Positions 1 through 8,895 of a DNA stretch of 42,533 nt are shown here, piece by piece. A program made the position numbers and the translations under genes. A model generated the notes under the pieces. The model searched no databases, had not been told where the DNA came from, and saw only the letters and a list, made by a program, of their open reading frames with translations. The stretch is from Candidatus Nitrosopolaris wilkensis (GTDB taxonomy: Archaea; Thermoproteota; Nitrososphaeria; Nitrososphaerales; Nitrososphaeraceae): assembly GCA_003176995.1 (NCBI GenBank), contig QHBN01000014.1, positions 1 to 42,533 on the forward strand. The letters are read 5' to 3'. Positions within the stretch are counted from its first letter, which is position 1; each line of letters starts with the position of its first letter.

Positions 1-232
1 AAATTTTACTCTAAAAATTAGATCAGACACGCAAGCAAAACAATAATCAACAACGGCAGGAAAAGAGTACGTAGATTTAAAGCTGTGCATTTACTTGGCT
101 CTTCTTACTTTGCTGCGTCAACGCTCTTCACGCATTTTTCCATCTTCCAGAAATCATCATGTTATTCGACCCTATTCTGCGAAAAAGTACCATCATGTTG
201 TACCAATTATATGAGATATTTTAACTAGGTAG

Positions 233-246
233 TTTACAAATGTAAA
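233..246. promoter_or_regulatory. TTACA-NN-TGTAA palindrome, copy 1
   Basis: The sequence TTTACAAATGTAAA has perfect 6-base arms around a 2-base spacer. The same element occurs at 1656-1669 and 6234-6247, each just upstream of a TATA-like box of a metal-related gene. Here it lies 130 bases before the Lrp-TRASH regulator, so it may serve autoregulation. A TATA-like stretch also lies to its left on the minus strand (about 216-226), with the same spacing as the other two copies, so it could instead serve a minus-strand transcript leaving the window. Operator function is inferred from recurrence and symmetry. Confidence 0.55.
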
Positions 247-378
247 TTAAAACTTGCATGAGTAGAATATCAATTTGATAGTCACTCCATCACCTTTGCA
301 ATTGAAATAACACCATTGTATTCACTCACTCATAACGATTAATACAAGGTATATTGTTTATTGACATAGACCCTTTGT

Positions 379-1005
379 TTGGACACTAAACTTGACAACA
401 CAGACATTGCAATAATCAAATCATTGATACAGGATGGTAGAAAGTCGTTTAGACAGATAGCAAGAGAGGTTAAAGTAAGTACGCCTACCGTAGAATCAAG
501 ATTTAGTAAAATGAAGGGATTGGGGATTATCAAAAATATACAGCCTATTTTCGACATAGAAAAAATAGATAGTCAGATGGCTGCTCTTATTTTTATCAAG
601 ACAAACCCCTTACATTCACTTGACATTGCAAACAAGCTATCTTCAATTCCACAAGTAAGAGGTGTTTACAAAATGACTGGTGAGCACAACATAATAATCA
701 AAGTAATAATGGCACAGCATCCAGAATACCTGGAGGAATTTTTAAGAACTAAGATTGCAAATATGGAAGGTATAAAATCTGCATCCTATCAGATGATAAC
801 AAAAACAATCAAAGACGATCAAAACATTCCTGTAATAAAAGAAGGAGTTTTCCTGAAAATAAAGTGTGATTATTGCGATAACGATATGTTTAGAGGTGCA
901 AAATTACTGAGAGTAGGCCAGTATGAAAGATACTTCTGTTGCAATTCTTGTTTAACGCTATATAAACAGAAATACAGGAGCAAAATTGAAGCAATGTCTA
1001 GGTGA
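379..1005 (+). CDS. Lrp/AsnC-family regulator with C-terminal TRASH metal-binding domain
   Basis: A 208-residue DNA-binding regulator. Residues 5-50 form the AsnC-type winged helix (IIKSLIQDGRKSFRQIAREV), residues about 65-145 the Lrp/RAM ligand domain, and the tail carries a Cys cluster C163-x2-C166 ... C187-C188-x2-C191 typical of TRASH domains, which bind metals in archaeal copper regulators such as CopT. The start is TTG: an in-frame TAG lies just upstream at 367-369 and a TATA-like box at about 350-355 fits a leaderless transcript. The neighbouring copper ATPase and the shared TTACA-NN-TGTAA palindromes suggest it is the copper (metal) sensor of this locus. That role is inference; the domains are clear. 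Confidence 0.85.
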   Translation: MDTKLDNTDIAIIKSLIQDGRKSFRQIAREVKVSTPTVESRFSKMKGLGIIKNIQPIFDIEKIDSQMAALIFIKTNPLHSLDIANKLSSIPQVRGVYKMTGEHNIIIKVIMAQHPEYLEEFLRTKIANMEGIKSASYQMITKTIKDDQNIPVIKEGVFLKIKCDYCDNDMFRGAKLLRVGQYERYFCCNSCLTLYKQKYRSKIEAMSR

Positions 1006-1081
1006 TCATTAGTTGATTATGGATCCATGCTATTAGCCTGAACCGCTAACATACGTCGAATACAAAAATTCAACACTATCA

Positions 1082-1603
1082 CTACTTTCCTACCTGCAGA
1101 TTAATATGCTCTCCGTCTCTTAAAATTGTGGCTCTATAGTCGGATACGGGCTTACCATCAATGGTAGCTTTCACTGTTTTGCCGCTTGTGTCTAGGCCAC
1201 CCCATATATGGAGAAACTCACCAAGTGTGTAATTTCTAATTATGCTAGATTCTACATGAATAGTACCAGTAGCATCATGGGTATGCAATTGGGCCATCCC
1301 TGACATGCCATTAGCCATCGCTTGCATCCCATATTGGTCTAGAGAGTGGTCTTTCCACAATGATGGATCTATCCCTATTTGTGATGGAACAGTCACAGGT
1401 TTACCATCAATCATAAGGTTAAGGTGTGGATGAAAATGCATAATGATTGCCTTATCCATTTGAGCTCTAATCATTGCAGTTGGTGTCAAAGATAGACCAA
1501 TGCCTAGGGTGATAGTTATTGCAACAACCACTATAACAGATATTATTTTGGTATTCTTATTTGCAGGCCTGTTAGCATCATTACAATAATTATTTTCTTT
1601 CAT
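1082..1603 (-). CDS. Membrane-anchored His-rich extracytoplasmic protein, candidate metal-binding
   Basis: A 173-residue protein with one N-terminal membrane segment (about 18-40) and an outside domain rich in His: HFHPH at 56-60, LHTHD at 106-110, H116 in IHVES, and further His near 140 and 165. The pattern HxHxH followed by LHTHDATG and a YTLGEF...WGG segment recurs in unnamed prokaryotic secreted proteins; no characterised function is known to me. It resembles metal-binding proteins, and its promoter carries the TTACA-NN-TGTAA palindrome (1656-1669) shared with the copper ATPase, so a copper-handling role outside the membrane is a reasonable inference. It is transcribed toward the Lrp-TRASH gene. 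Confidence 0.7.
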   Translation of the reverse strand: MKENNYCNDANRPANKNTKIISVIVVVAITITLGIGLSLTPTAMIRAQMDKAIIMHFHPHLNLMIDGKPVTVPSQIGIDPSLWKDHSLDQYGMQAMANGMSGMAQLHTHDATGTIHVESSIIRNYTLGEFLHIWGGLDTSGKTVKATIDGKPVSDYRATILRDGEHINLQVGK

Positions 1604-1630
1604 ATCCGATCTAACCTCTCTATCGGATAT
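1602..1630 (-). promoter_or_regulatory. Inverted repeat overlapping the start codon of the His-rich gene
   Basis: Nine-base arms ATATCCGAT (1602-1610) and ATCGGATAT (1622-1630) flank an 11-base loop. In the minus-strand transcript the ATG sits at the 3' edge of the stem and a purine-rich GAGAGG is in the loop. It could be an RNA hairpin controlling translation or a protein-binding site next to the start. A TATA-like box at about 1641-1650 would start transcription within or just before the repeat. Confidence 0.45.
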
Positions 1631-1655
1631 CCATTCTCATATTAATTATTAGTAG

Positions 1656-1669
1656 CTTACAATTGTAAG
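1656..1669. promoter_or_regulatory. TTACA-NN-TGTAA palindrome, copy 2
   Basis: CTTACAATTGTAAG is a perfect 14-base palindrome. It sits about 6 bases upstream of the TATA-like stretch (1641-1650, minus strand) of the His-rich membrane protein. Placement directly upstream of the BRE/TATA is usual for archaeal activator sites but would also allow repression. It matches copies 1 and 3 in arms and spacing. Confidence 0.6.
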
Positions 1670-1892
1670 ATATTGTACGCTTAGACTTGGTATCTGACTG
1701 TAAAATGCACGGTTCAGATAACGCTGGTCAAACCCAATGGATCCTCCTCATAATATTCATTCATCACATGGAACATGCACAAAGAGGCGGCCAAGTAACA
1801 AGAACATCAAGGGCTCGGGTGATAAATGACTCGAATAGACTGTTTAGAAGACCAACTTTATCAACGGAATACTTCATATTCAATCCCTGCAT

Positions 1893-2066
1893 TCACCGAT
1901 TCTTTGGTCTGCCTTTATTGAATTTCCGAATAAATGATTCAATGTACTTGTTGACTGCCCCTGCTTGTTCTCGCGACTCTTTGTATCGATTTTGATCTGC
2001 TGATTTAGATTTAAAGACCCAACCAGACCACGCTGCAAAGATTGTTGCTATGCAAGCAGATTCGTT
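1893..2066 (-). pseudogene. Possible remnant of a hydrophilic protein in a gene-poor stretch
   Basis: The stretch 1687-2389 has no convincing intact gene. On the minus strand, 58 codons before a TGA at 1893 read like real protein, with Trp-rich then Lys/Arg/Glu-rich sequence (for example KYIESFIRKFNKGRPKNR), but there is no start codon and a stop lies directly upstream. On the plus strand, a 102-codon frame (1687-1995) and its continuation after TGA to 2151 are also open, so the strand is uncertain. The segment is unrecognised and best treated as decayed sequence. Nothing else was seen in 2152-2389. Confidence 0.25.
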
Positions 2067-2389
2067 TCATTACTACAATAATCGAAATGAGTTAAAGGAG
2101 GTTTCGGCAGCGTTTACAGATCTGTGGACTGGGTGGAGATTGGATGATTAAAGGGTTGTTTTGGTGCATGGCAAGATGCAGTTAGACTTGGGGTAATATT
2201 ATATACAACATCAAAGGTTCAACTCCCTTCTTCTTTTTGATCTTAGAAGATCAGTGTCATTTTTGGTAACTGTTAACTTTCAACTCTTCATATTACCTGT
2301 GATGCAATTTTTCTTATCCATTGATGTGGGACAAATACATCTTCAGGATTGTATTTGGTAAGTGCTTTAAAGTAAAAAAAGGAAATGGG

Positions 2390-2866
2390 TTATCTGGCGG
2401 CTGCAACTGCTGTCCTTGCTGTTCTTATGCCCTTTGCTACGCCAAGTCCAAGTATACCTAGCCCCAATATGACTACGAGGATGGGTCCCCAAGGGATGAC
2501 TCCCGAATGGCCTGTAGCCATTTGCGGATGTATCATGAGGTGCATCATGAAGATAGTCAGCGGATGTATCATGAAGATGACACCACTTGCAGCTAGCAGT
2601 CCTGCCCCAAGAAATGACCTCTGCTTACATGATATAACGAACGCTCCTGTCGACAGCGCAATGACGCTTATGGCAAACACAGCCACAAACGATTCGAGTG
2701 TTAGCCGTGTCTGTGCCACTAGTGCGGCAAACCATGACTGCATCAATAGCACGCTGCCTGCAAAAAAAAGCAGAGCCACTACGAGTGTTGTTGCGGCCAG
2801 CCCTACTGATAAGCGTCTTTGTAGTTTCATATTGATATTCACTTGTTTAGTCATTATATTATTCAT
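2390..2866 (-). CDS. Four-helix integral membrane protein, unknown function
   Basis: Up to 158 residues with about four hydrophobic helices (near 22-45, 60-80, 88-112 and 126-146) and short loops. Met/His residues cluster in the third helix and loop (IFMIHPLTIFMMHLMIHP), which could bind a soft metal such as copper. The ATG at 2854 (residue 5) fits better than the upstream ATG at 2866 with a TATA-like box at about 2882-2892. It is divergent from a MarR regulator over a 52-base promoter region, so it is probably that regulator's target. Family not recognised. Confidence 0.65.
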   Translation of the reverse strand: MNNIMTKQVNINMKLQRRLSVGLAATTLVVALLFFAGSVLLMQSWFAALVAQTRLTLESFVAVFAISVIALSTGAFVISCKQRSFLGAGLLAASGVIFMIHPLTIFMMHLMIHPQMATGHSGVIPWGPILVVILGLGILGLGVAKGIRTARTAVAAAR

Positions 2867-2918
2867 TAAGATAGTAATAAACTAATATATTTATATATTT
2901 CTGTCTTGATTCTTAACC
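2867..2918. promoter_or_regulatory. Divergent promoter between membrane protein and MarR regulator
   Basis: This 52-base AT-rich spacer contains two overlapping TATA-like runs: 2882-2892, usable on the minus strand, and 2890-2899, about 25 bases before the MarR ATG at 2919, implying a leaderless MarR transcript. A bound MarR dimer would be expected to control both directions; no clear palindrome beyond the AT-rich core is visible. Confidence 0.5.
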
Positions 2919-3398
2919 ATGAAGAGGGAAGAAATTATTGAAGCTATCAACCAGAAGTTTAGAGAAATGTCAACTGAAACAATAATGTTCCACCAAGCTG
3001 TAGCAGATGTACTTGGCTTGCATATTACAGACCATAAATCCTATGACCTTATCTCCCGTTTTGGAGCTATGCCAGCTGGCAGGCTTGGTGAACTGACTGG
3101 CTTGACTACTGGTGCAGTAACAGGAATTATTGACCGCTTAGAAGAAGCTGGCTATGTAAGAAGGACAGATGATCCAAAGGATAGGCGTCGAACCATTGTC
3201 GAGCCTATCAGAAACAAGAAATTGGAAAGGAAAATTGAAGCGATCTTTATCCCTCTTCATGAAAGAATGCGCAAGCTTCTGTCTTCCTACTCTGACAGTG
3301 AATTGGCTTTCCTGCTTGACGCAACGACAGAATTCATAGATCAGACACGTGAAGAATCAACAAAATTACGGCTGCAACGACAATCCTCTATGAAGTGA
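2919..3398 (+). CDS. MarR-family transcriptional regulator
   Basis: A 159-residue winged-helix regulator. The central region shows the MarR pattern: a recognition segment around residues 60-85 (GELTGLTTGAVTGIIDRLEE) followed by the wing YVRRTDDPKDRRR (about 86-98), with helices on both sides for dimerisation. Length is normal for MarR. It starts at ATG about 25 bases after a TATA-like box and is divergent from a Met/His-rich membrane protein, its likely target together with its own promoter. The inducing ligand cannot be told from sequence. Confidence 0.88.
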   Translation: MKREEIIEAINQKFREMSTETIMFHQAVADVLGLHITDHKSYDLISRFGAMPAGRLGELTGLTTGAVTGIIDRLEEAGYVRRTDDPKDRRRTIVEPIRNKKLERKIEAIFIPLHERMRKLLSSYSDSELAFLLDATTEFIDQTREESTKLRLQRQSSMK

Positions 3399-3541
3399 CT
3401 TGGAAAGACAAGCAGGATGCTTCATCAACACACTTAAGAAATTAGTCTAATTGGATTTTGCAGAATAGGAGAAGGATCACACCTTGGTTCGTACATCAAT
3501 CCCATTGTAATGAGCGATGAGTTACCATTGTTGATATTATT

Positions 3542-6210
3542 TTACTTATTACTCCTTTTCCTACTTGACGGAGACCATCTTTGGAGAGTAAGCGAGTTCA
3601 TAGTGACGGACACAGAGCTTGCTGCCATGGCTATGCCTGCAAACGCAGGATAAAGAAGACCTGTTGCTGCTACTGGAATTAGTATCACATTGTACAGAAA
3701 CGCATAGATTAAATTTTGTTTTATTTTAGAAACCGTCTTTCTAGCAATTTCGATGGCTGTGACTACATCATAAATATCGTCTCTAACTAAAACTACTTTT
3801 CCTGCTTCAATTGCTACATCAGTTCCAGATCCAATTGCTATTCCAATATCTGCGGCAGTTAAGGCTGGCGCATCATTTATTCCATCGCCAATCATTGCAA
3901 CAAATTTATGGTGCCTTTGATGTTCATATCGTTTTTTTTGCTCATTTTGAATACTTGTTACAACATCCACTTTACCTTTTGGAAGCACATTTGCAAATAT
4001 ACGTTCTATTCCTACCGAGAGTGCAATCTCTTTAGATGTATTCTCATTGTCTCCTGTGAGCATAATTGGTTGTATGTCAAGGGATTTCAAAGCAGAAATC
4101 GCTTCTTTAGCACCAGGCTTGGGAGTATCAAGCAATCCTATAATTCCTATGACGCTGTTATTAACTGATACAAGTACCGTAGTTTTTCCTTCTCTCTGCA
4201 GTTTTCCAACTAATTGGATCGAAGAAGAAAGGTCTATGTTTTGGTCTTGAATAAAGGCCTGGTTACCTATCTTAATTGTCACACCATTGTAAACAGCTGT
4301 AATACCACGTCCTGGAATCGCTTCAAACTCTTCTACATTGATATCATTTATCTGTTGTATCCCATTACTCTGTGTATAACTAACAATCGCTTTTGCAAGC
4401 GGATGCTCAGAGCCTTTCTCTGCAATCGCGGCTAGAGTAAGTAAAGCTATATTATTTTGTTCAGATTTAGCATCATTATTCTTGATGAGAGCATTTCGTT
4501 GGTGCAGATTGTTACTTCCACTTATTGATGCAACAGCAGCAGCGGACAGTGACGCAATAGTTGTTATTTCATTGAGCTGTATAACATCCGTAACTCGTGG
4601 TCTTCCTTCAGTCAGTGTACCGGTCTTGTCAAATATTGCGACTGAAATTTATTTAACATCTCCATTGCGTCTCCACTTTTGAACAGCACACCATTTGAGG
4701 CTCCTTTGCCCATTCCAACCATAATTTAAGTAGGCGTAGCTAGTCCCAGGGCACATAGACACGCTACTACTAATATTGCAACAGCAGGAATGATGGCCAT
4801 TGCGGTAGCTCCTGCCGCTAATACAAAATACCATGCAAGAAACACAGAGAAGGCAGCAATCATTACAGCGTATGCAAAATATCCCGCTACTTTATCTACC
4901 AGCCTTTGTATTGAAGGCTTTCTACCCATTGCTTCTTCTACAAGCTTGACTACTTGAGACAAAAATGAGTCTGAACCTACTTTTGCGGCATTGACCAAAA
5001 TCATGCCTTCCTTGTTCACTGTTCCTCCAATTACATTGTCTCCTTTTTTTGAAACAGGCATCGATTCACCTGTCACCATGGATTCGTCAACTGTCGAGGA
5101 GCCTAGGATTACTGTAGAATCAACTGGGATTTTCTCACCTGGTCTAACTACAGCAATATCACCTGGCTGGATAAGCTCGATTGGAATTTCAACCTCTTCA
5201 CCAGTTTCCTTTTTAATTTTTGCAGTCTTTGGCTGAAGTTCTAGCATCTTCTTGATAATAGATCCAGTTTTACCATTGGTTTTTAGCTCCATGTATTTGC
5301 CAAGTAGTATGAAGGTGATCACAACTGCAGCTGCATCATAGTAGATGTTATGCCAGACTGGTGTAGGAAAGGTGTTAAACACACTAAAAACGTAAGCTGT
5401 GGTTGTCCCCAGAACTACAAGGGTATCCATATTAGCTGATTTCATTTTTGCAATCCGAAAAGCACCAATGTAGAACCTACTTCCGGTTACAAATTGAACT
5501 ATCGATGCAAATGCAAATGCCAAATAGGCTGAAATATTTGTTCCTGCAAATGGAATAAATCTAAAAACCTCTGGGTAGCTAAACAAGATAACTGGAAGAG
5601 TAAATGCGATACCGACGAAGAATAGATACTTGAGCTTTCTTGCTTCAATATCTTGTGCTGATGATCCTATGGTCTCACTTAATACCTCATAGCCAAGATT
5701 ACCAATCTTTTTCCTAATATCTGCCAGTGAGAGGAGTGCGGGATTATACTCAACATTTACCTGCGAATTACCATAGTTGGCTGAAAGAGTCTTTATACCT
5801 TCAACATGTACAAGATTGTGTTCGATCCTTTGAGCATCAGATGAATCGGAAATCCCTCCAATTTTCAATACTAGTTTTTCATAGACTACCTTGTATCCTA
5901 CTTCTTCGATTGCCTTTTCGATAGTATCGAGTTTAACTTTGGATTGGTCATATTCTAAGGCAGCTTTTTCGTTAGCTAGGTTTACTTCAACTTTACTCAC
6001 GCCAGGTAAATCTGAAACATATCCTTGAATTGCATTTACGCATCCAGCACAGTGCATTCCTCCTATTTTTATTACGGTTCGTTTGGAAGTTGCGTTACTA
6101 GTAGTAGATAGGGAATTTTGGCTGCTGCTGACATTTTTCTTGTTCTCATCAGCTTTATTATCATAGGCATTTGGTTGCGCAGTAGTCACAGCTACACACG
6201 AATTATACAT
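3542..6210 (-). pseudogene. copA: Cu(I)-transporting P1B-type ATPase (CopA-like), disrupted
   Basis: A copper-exporting ATPase gene read in two blocks. The first (6210-4729) has a heavy-metal domain with C54-x2-C57, a second HMA-like domain lacking Cys (GGISDSSDA), membrane helices, TGES at 380-383 and the ion-site motif, which reads C484-L-C486 instead of CPC. It then meets an in-frame TAA (4726-4728). Reading continues in the same frame to about 4655, where one base is missing (AATAAATTTCA), and the second block (about 4650-3542) carries DKTGT (from 4630), SEHPLA, GDGINDAP and the YN/MxxSS-type helices of Cu(I) ATPases. All other signatures are intact. Because TATA (about 6218-6226) lies only about 10 bases before the ATG at 6210, the true start may be the GTG at 6189. 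One missense change at an essential Pro, one stop and one frameshift within about 110 bases indicate loss of function, unless the sequence is faulty here. Confidence 0.88.
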
Positions 6211-6233
6211 TTTCAGCTATTTAAGGCTGGGAT

Positions 6234-6247
6234 CTTACAACTGTAAA
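6234..6247. promoter_or_regulatory. TTACA-NN-TGTAA palindrome, copy 3
   Basis: CTTACAACTGTAAA keeps the five inner bases of each arm. It lies 8 bases upstream of the TATA-like box (about 6218-6226) of the copper ATPase on the minus strand, and about 25 bases upstream of a TATA-like run (6268-6276) for the plus-strand gene at 6300. It may therefore control both divergent genes. The geometry matches copy 2. Confidence 0.6.
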
Positions 6248-6299
6248 GCATGCTTGTTGTCGGAACCTTTTATTTGCCACTGTCACAAATTAGTCACAT

Positions 6300-6941
6300 A
6301 TGTCATGTCTTACAGAGTCCATATCGCAAGCCATGAAGACCCTACCTACTATTTACACATATACTAACTCAGATGGTGCAGAGCGTCCAGAGGACCCAAA
6401 TCTAAAGGACGTAAATCATTTGGCTGAGACGATTCGAAACGTTTGCAATCTAAACATTGGTGACATATCATCTGATCAAGGCTTATCGAAAGAACAAGTA
6501 GTTGAAGTTGTTGAACTAGTTGAAAAAGAATTGCTAAGTCACCCTTCAGTAAGACTCGTTGATCGTGACATATTGATATCAGATCCCCTTGCAATAAGAG
6601 TAAAGGACGAGAATCAATTAATTGAAGAACTTGACAAACTAGCAAAAGAAGTTCTGGATAAATATCCACAAATTGGGACTACTATTGAAGAAGCAATAAT
6701 GAAGTCTCTTTTTATGTGGCACGGTTGTTTGAATATCGACAAAGAATGTAGATTAAAAGACGTTCATGGTGGTGAACCAAAAGATCGAATGCAGGTTCAT
6801 GACTGGCTAGTTAATCAATCAAATTCAAATCCTTGGATAAGAAAAGGATTTACTTCAGCACGATACTTTAGACAAACGCCAGATCAAAAGAAATCAAAAG
6901 ATTACAGTTGGATCCCATCCGACTCTTTATATTGGCAATAA
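6300..6941 (+). CDS. Hypothetical cytoplasmic protein divergent from the copper ATPase
   Basis: A 213-residue soluble protein that I do not recognise. It has an acidic helical middle (about residues 60-125, including VVEVVELVEKELLSHPSVRL) and a Trp-rich C-terminal third with MWHGCLNIDKEC and WIPSDSLYWQ. No membrane segment or signal peptide is visible. The composition is protein-like throughout with no breaks. It is divergent from copA across a 90-base spacer holding the TTACA-NN-TGTAA palindrome, so it may be part of the same regulon; the two Cys near residue 150 are too few to call it a metal protein. Confidence 0.65.
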   Translation: MSCLTESISQAMKTLPTIYTYTNSDGAERPEDPNLKDVNHLAETIRNVCNLNIGDISSDQGLSKEQVVEVVELVEKELLSHPSVRLVDRDILISDPLAIRVKDENQLIEELDKLAKEVLDKYPQIGTTIEEAIMKSLFMWHGCLNIDKECRLKDVHGGEPKDRMQVHDWLVNQSNSNPWIRKGFTSARYFRQTPDQKKSKDYSWIPSDSLYWQ

Positions 6942-6966
6942 AAATGTCGTGTCATCTCATGTTTCA

Positions 6967-7215
6967 TGTCACAGTTGGTTGTACGATTCAGCTATTAACA
7001 TGGCATACGAGACCTATCGATCAAACACATACCTCTTCAATAGAGAAGTTTCAGAAAGCATCTTCCGTAATCTCTTCGATCCGTTATCAGAATACGTCGA
7101 ATATGTCAGAGATGGTCGATAGAGAATTTCAGAGACGTTATATCAAGGAAACGGCACCGTCAATGAGATTCTCGAAATTAATAATGGAGACTTGAAATCA
7201 TCATTTGAAACTTGA
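6967..7215 (+). pseudogene. Degenerate helical-protein gene with in-frame stop
   Basis: In this frame an ATG at 7000 starts MAYETYRSNTYLFNREVSES, followed by further protein-like sequence (FDPLSEYVEYVRDG). It is broken by TAG at 7120-7122, then continues in frame to TGA at 7213-7215. The reading is more protein-like than the overlapping frames. Family not recognised. It follows the 6300 gene closely, but no fusion can be shown. Confidence 0.35.
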
Positions 7216-7504
7216 ACCTGAATTTGACTCAATAAAACAAAAGGAAACGTCAGAGGAATACTTCGTGGGGTGGATAGATCCTAAATCCTTTACATTGAAA
7301 TGGAACATACAGAACCGTTATACATATAGAAAAATAGCAGTCATTCAGGAGCCAAAATTAGTGGCATTAAATTCGTTGATACAGTCTGGTAATCTAGACA
7401 ATCCTTCCTCTGATAGTTCACTGTTAGCAAAAACCAAGACCCGGCATTTATCACATCTTAGCATCATATTCAGTGTATTAGTGGGTTTAAGAGTCGCAGG
7501 GTAG
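7205..7504 (+). CDS. Uncertain open frame in a debris region
   Basis: A 99-codon frame with TTG start. The first 60 residues look protein-like (EEYFVGWIDPKSFTLKW, then IAVIQEPKLVALNSLIQSG), while the last 30 do not. It may be the tail of a decayed gene that continues into or was joined to the phosphoribosyltransferase remnant. Not recognised. Low confidence that it is expressed as such. Confidence 0.25.
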   Translation: MKLEPEFDSIKQKETSEEYFVGWIDPKSFTLKWNIQNRYTYRKIAVIQEPKLVALNSLIQSGNLDNPSSDSSLLAKTKTRHLSHLSIIFSVLVGLRVAG

Positions 7505-7764
7505 AAGACGCGACCCTAATAGCCGGGGCAAGATGGATAAAAAGACAGGAAGAACATGGCAAACTGAGGCGTTTAATAATTGGAGTTCCTGTTGAACCAA
7601 AAGAAACGGTAATACTCTTAGGCCGGGAATGCGATGCAGTTGAAATTGTTATCTGTCCTTCTCAGCCGACCTTTCATACTGTGGAACAATATTATCAAAA
7701 TTTCAGTCAAGTTATGGATGAGCAGGTTATTGAAATTATGCGAAATCGGAGTTTGTTAGATTGA
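7498..7764 (+). pseudogene. C-terminal remnant of a COG1926-type phosphoribosyltransferase
   Basis: Codons from AGG at 7498 to TGA at 7764 match the family's C-terminal half: ATLIAGARWIKR (after the PRPP-binding loop), IIGVPVEPKETVILL, the acidic ICPSQPTFHT segment and the signature YYQNFSQVMDEQVIEIM. The catalytic part with the DDGxATG PRPP loop is missing: the sequence jumps from unrelated codons straight to VEDATLIAG. No start codon precedes it. The predicted role of the family is a PRTase-like enzyme; this piece cannot be active. Confidence 0.7.
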
Positions 7765-7823
7765 ACAGCTACATTATATATTATATAATATACCTTGTTC
7801 ACGGTTACGTGTGATGTTTTGAT

Positions 7824-8197
7824 TTGCAAAATTATTCTAAAAGGAATCTAATAGTAGATGATGAACCTGATATCACATTTACTTGGAAGACAGCCTTGGA
7901 GGATGAAGGATTTACAGTCCATACCTTTAACGACCCACATTTGGCTTTATCGAACTTTAAAGCTAACTCATATGATCTGTTGCTCATCGATATCCGGATG
8001 CCTCGAATGAGCGGATTTGATTTCTACCACCAGACAAGAGAAAGGATAAAGATGTCAAAGCTTGCTTCATTACAGCATTTGAAATATATCGTGATCACTT
8101 CGGGCAGTTGCCGAGATCTAACTTATTACAATTTATCCGGAAACCTATTGAAATACAACAATTGACAAGATTGGTACGTGATACTCTTCACGTGTAA
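7824..8197 (+). pseudogene. Response-regulator receiver-domain protein, frameshifted
   Basis: A single receiver domain of about 123 residues. It has the acidic pocket (VDDEPD near residue 12), the phospho-acceptor Asp in LLLIDIRMPRMSG (about residue 57) and then a one-base loss at about 8044 (AGGATAAAG where AGGGATAAA is expected). After the shift the other frame restores the family sequence: KACFITAFEIYRDHFGQLP, then FIRKPIEIQQLTRLV with the conserved KP, ending at TAA 8195-8197. The start is TTG. Without correction the product ends early with a foreign tail. It would have acted as a stand-alone receiver in a two-component pathway. Confidence 0.75.
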
Positions 8198-8227
8198 GAC
8201 AATCTTGGATCCGATTTCTTGTAGATT

Positions 8228-8270
8228 TTGTCAGGTATGAGTAAGATCTTGTCAAGTATGAGTAAGAGTC
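8228..8270. repeat. Two-copy 21-base tandem repeat
   Basis: Units TTGTCAGGTATGAGTAAGATC (written here as 20 plus 1 bases) at 8228-8248 and a near-identical copy at 8249-8270 follow the response-regulator remnant. No function is evident. Apart from this, 8198-8586 holds nothing recognisable. Confidence 0.55.
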
Positions 8271-8586
8271 CTAAGATAAATTATTTTGGGTGCATTGCAA
8301 TAATTTCTTTAGTCTGCATACAGTTAAGGATATTATGTTGAATTATTCGGAACGAATATTCTGATTGCAAGTAATTCATACTCTCTAAATACAGGCTGTA
8401 TTATTCTCATACAGATATTTTTTTGCATTAGGCAATGGATAGTCATGCTGTGACAATGACGGAGCATGTTGAAGTATAAGCAAATGCTTCTAGACCAAAA
8501 ATACAAAGATGATCTATGTTATTAGTCAGTCGTTTGAGCCGCTAGTAGGTGATTTGATGTGATGACAAATATTAACGAGGTGTCAC

Positions 8587-8895
8587 TTATGGCAAAGAAA
8601 CTCCGGTAGCTTTTAATTGACTCATTACATATCTGACCTGCGCAGGCGATACCCTCTCTATAGTTTTATCTTTTGTGTCGTATAACATTGCATTTATGAG
8701 TCCAGCTATCATGTCCGCATCATAAAAAGCAGTTGATTGTGAGAGCAATTCTGCTACTTTCGATATGTCAGTGCCATTAGCTATCTTTCCACTTGTAATT
8801 AATCCTCCAAATTTTTGTACTGATTCATACACTCCGATGTTATATGCTATAAATGCAATTTTCTCAGGCGGTGGAACATCATCAATGGATTCCAT
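8587..8895 (-). CDS. Small hypothetical protein
   Basis: A 102-residue soluble, mostly helical protein without Cys or His clusters. It starts at an ATG (MESIDDVPPPEKIAFIAYNI), and a TATA-like run at about 8921-8935 is in the right place for a leaderless transcript. The frame is clean and the composition normal. I do not recognise the family. It stands alone between debris and long AT-rich spacers. Confidence 0.6.
   Translation of the reverse strand: MESIDDVPPPEKIAFIAYNIGVYESVQKFGGLITSGKIANGTDISKVAELLSQSTAFYDADMIAGLINAMLYDTKDKTIERVSPAQVRYVMSQLKATGVSLP

Noticed and set aside
2147-2232. Possible tRNA (GGTTCAACTCC and a GCAT...ATGC arm)
   Set aside because: No acceptor stem can be formed, and the T-stem has a mismatch and no CCA or proper discriminator context.
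8355-8367. ATTCG-GAA-CGAAT as another NosD-type operator
   Set aside because: Spacer is 3 bases instead of 1 and the outer ACA/TGT bases are missing; no gene starts nearby.
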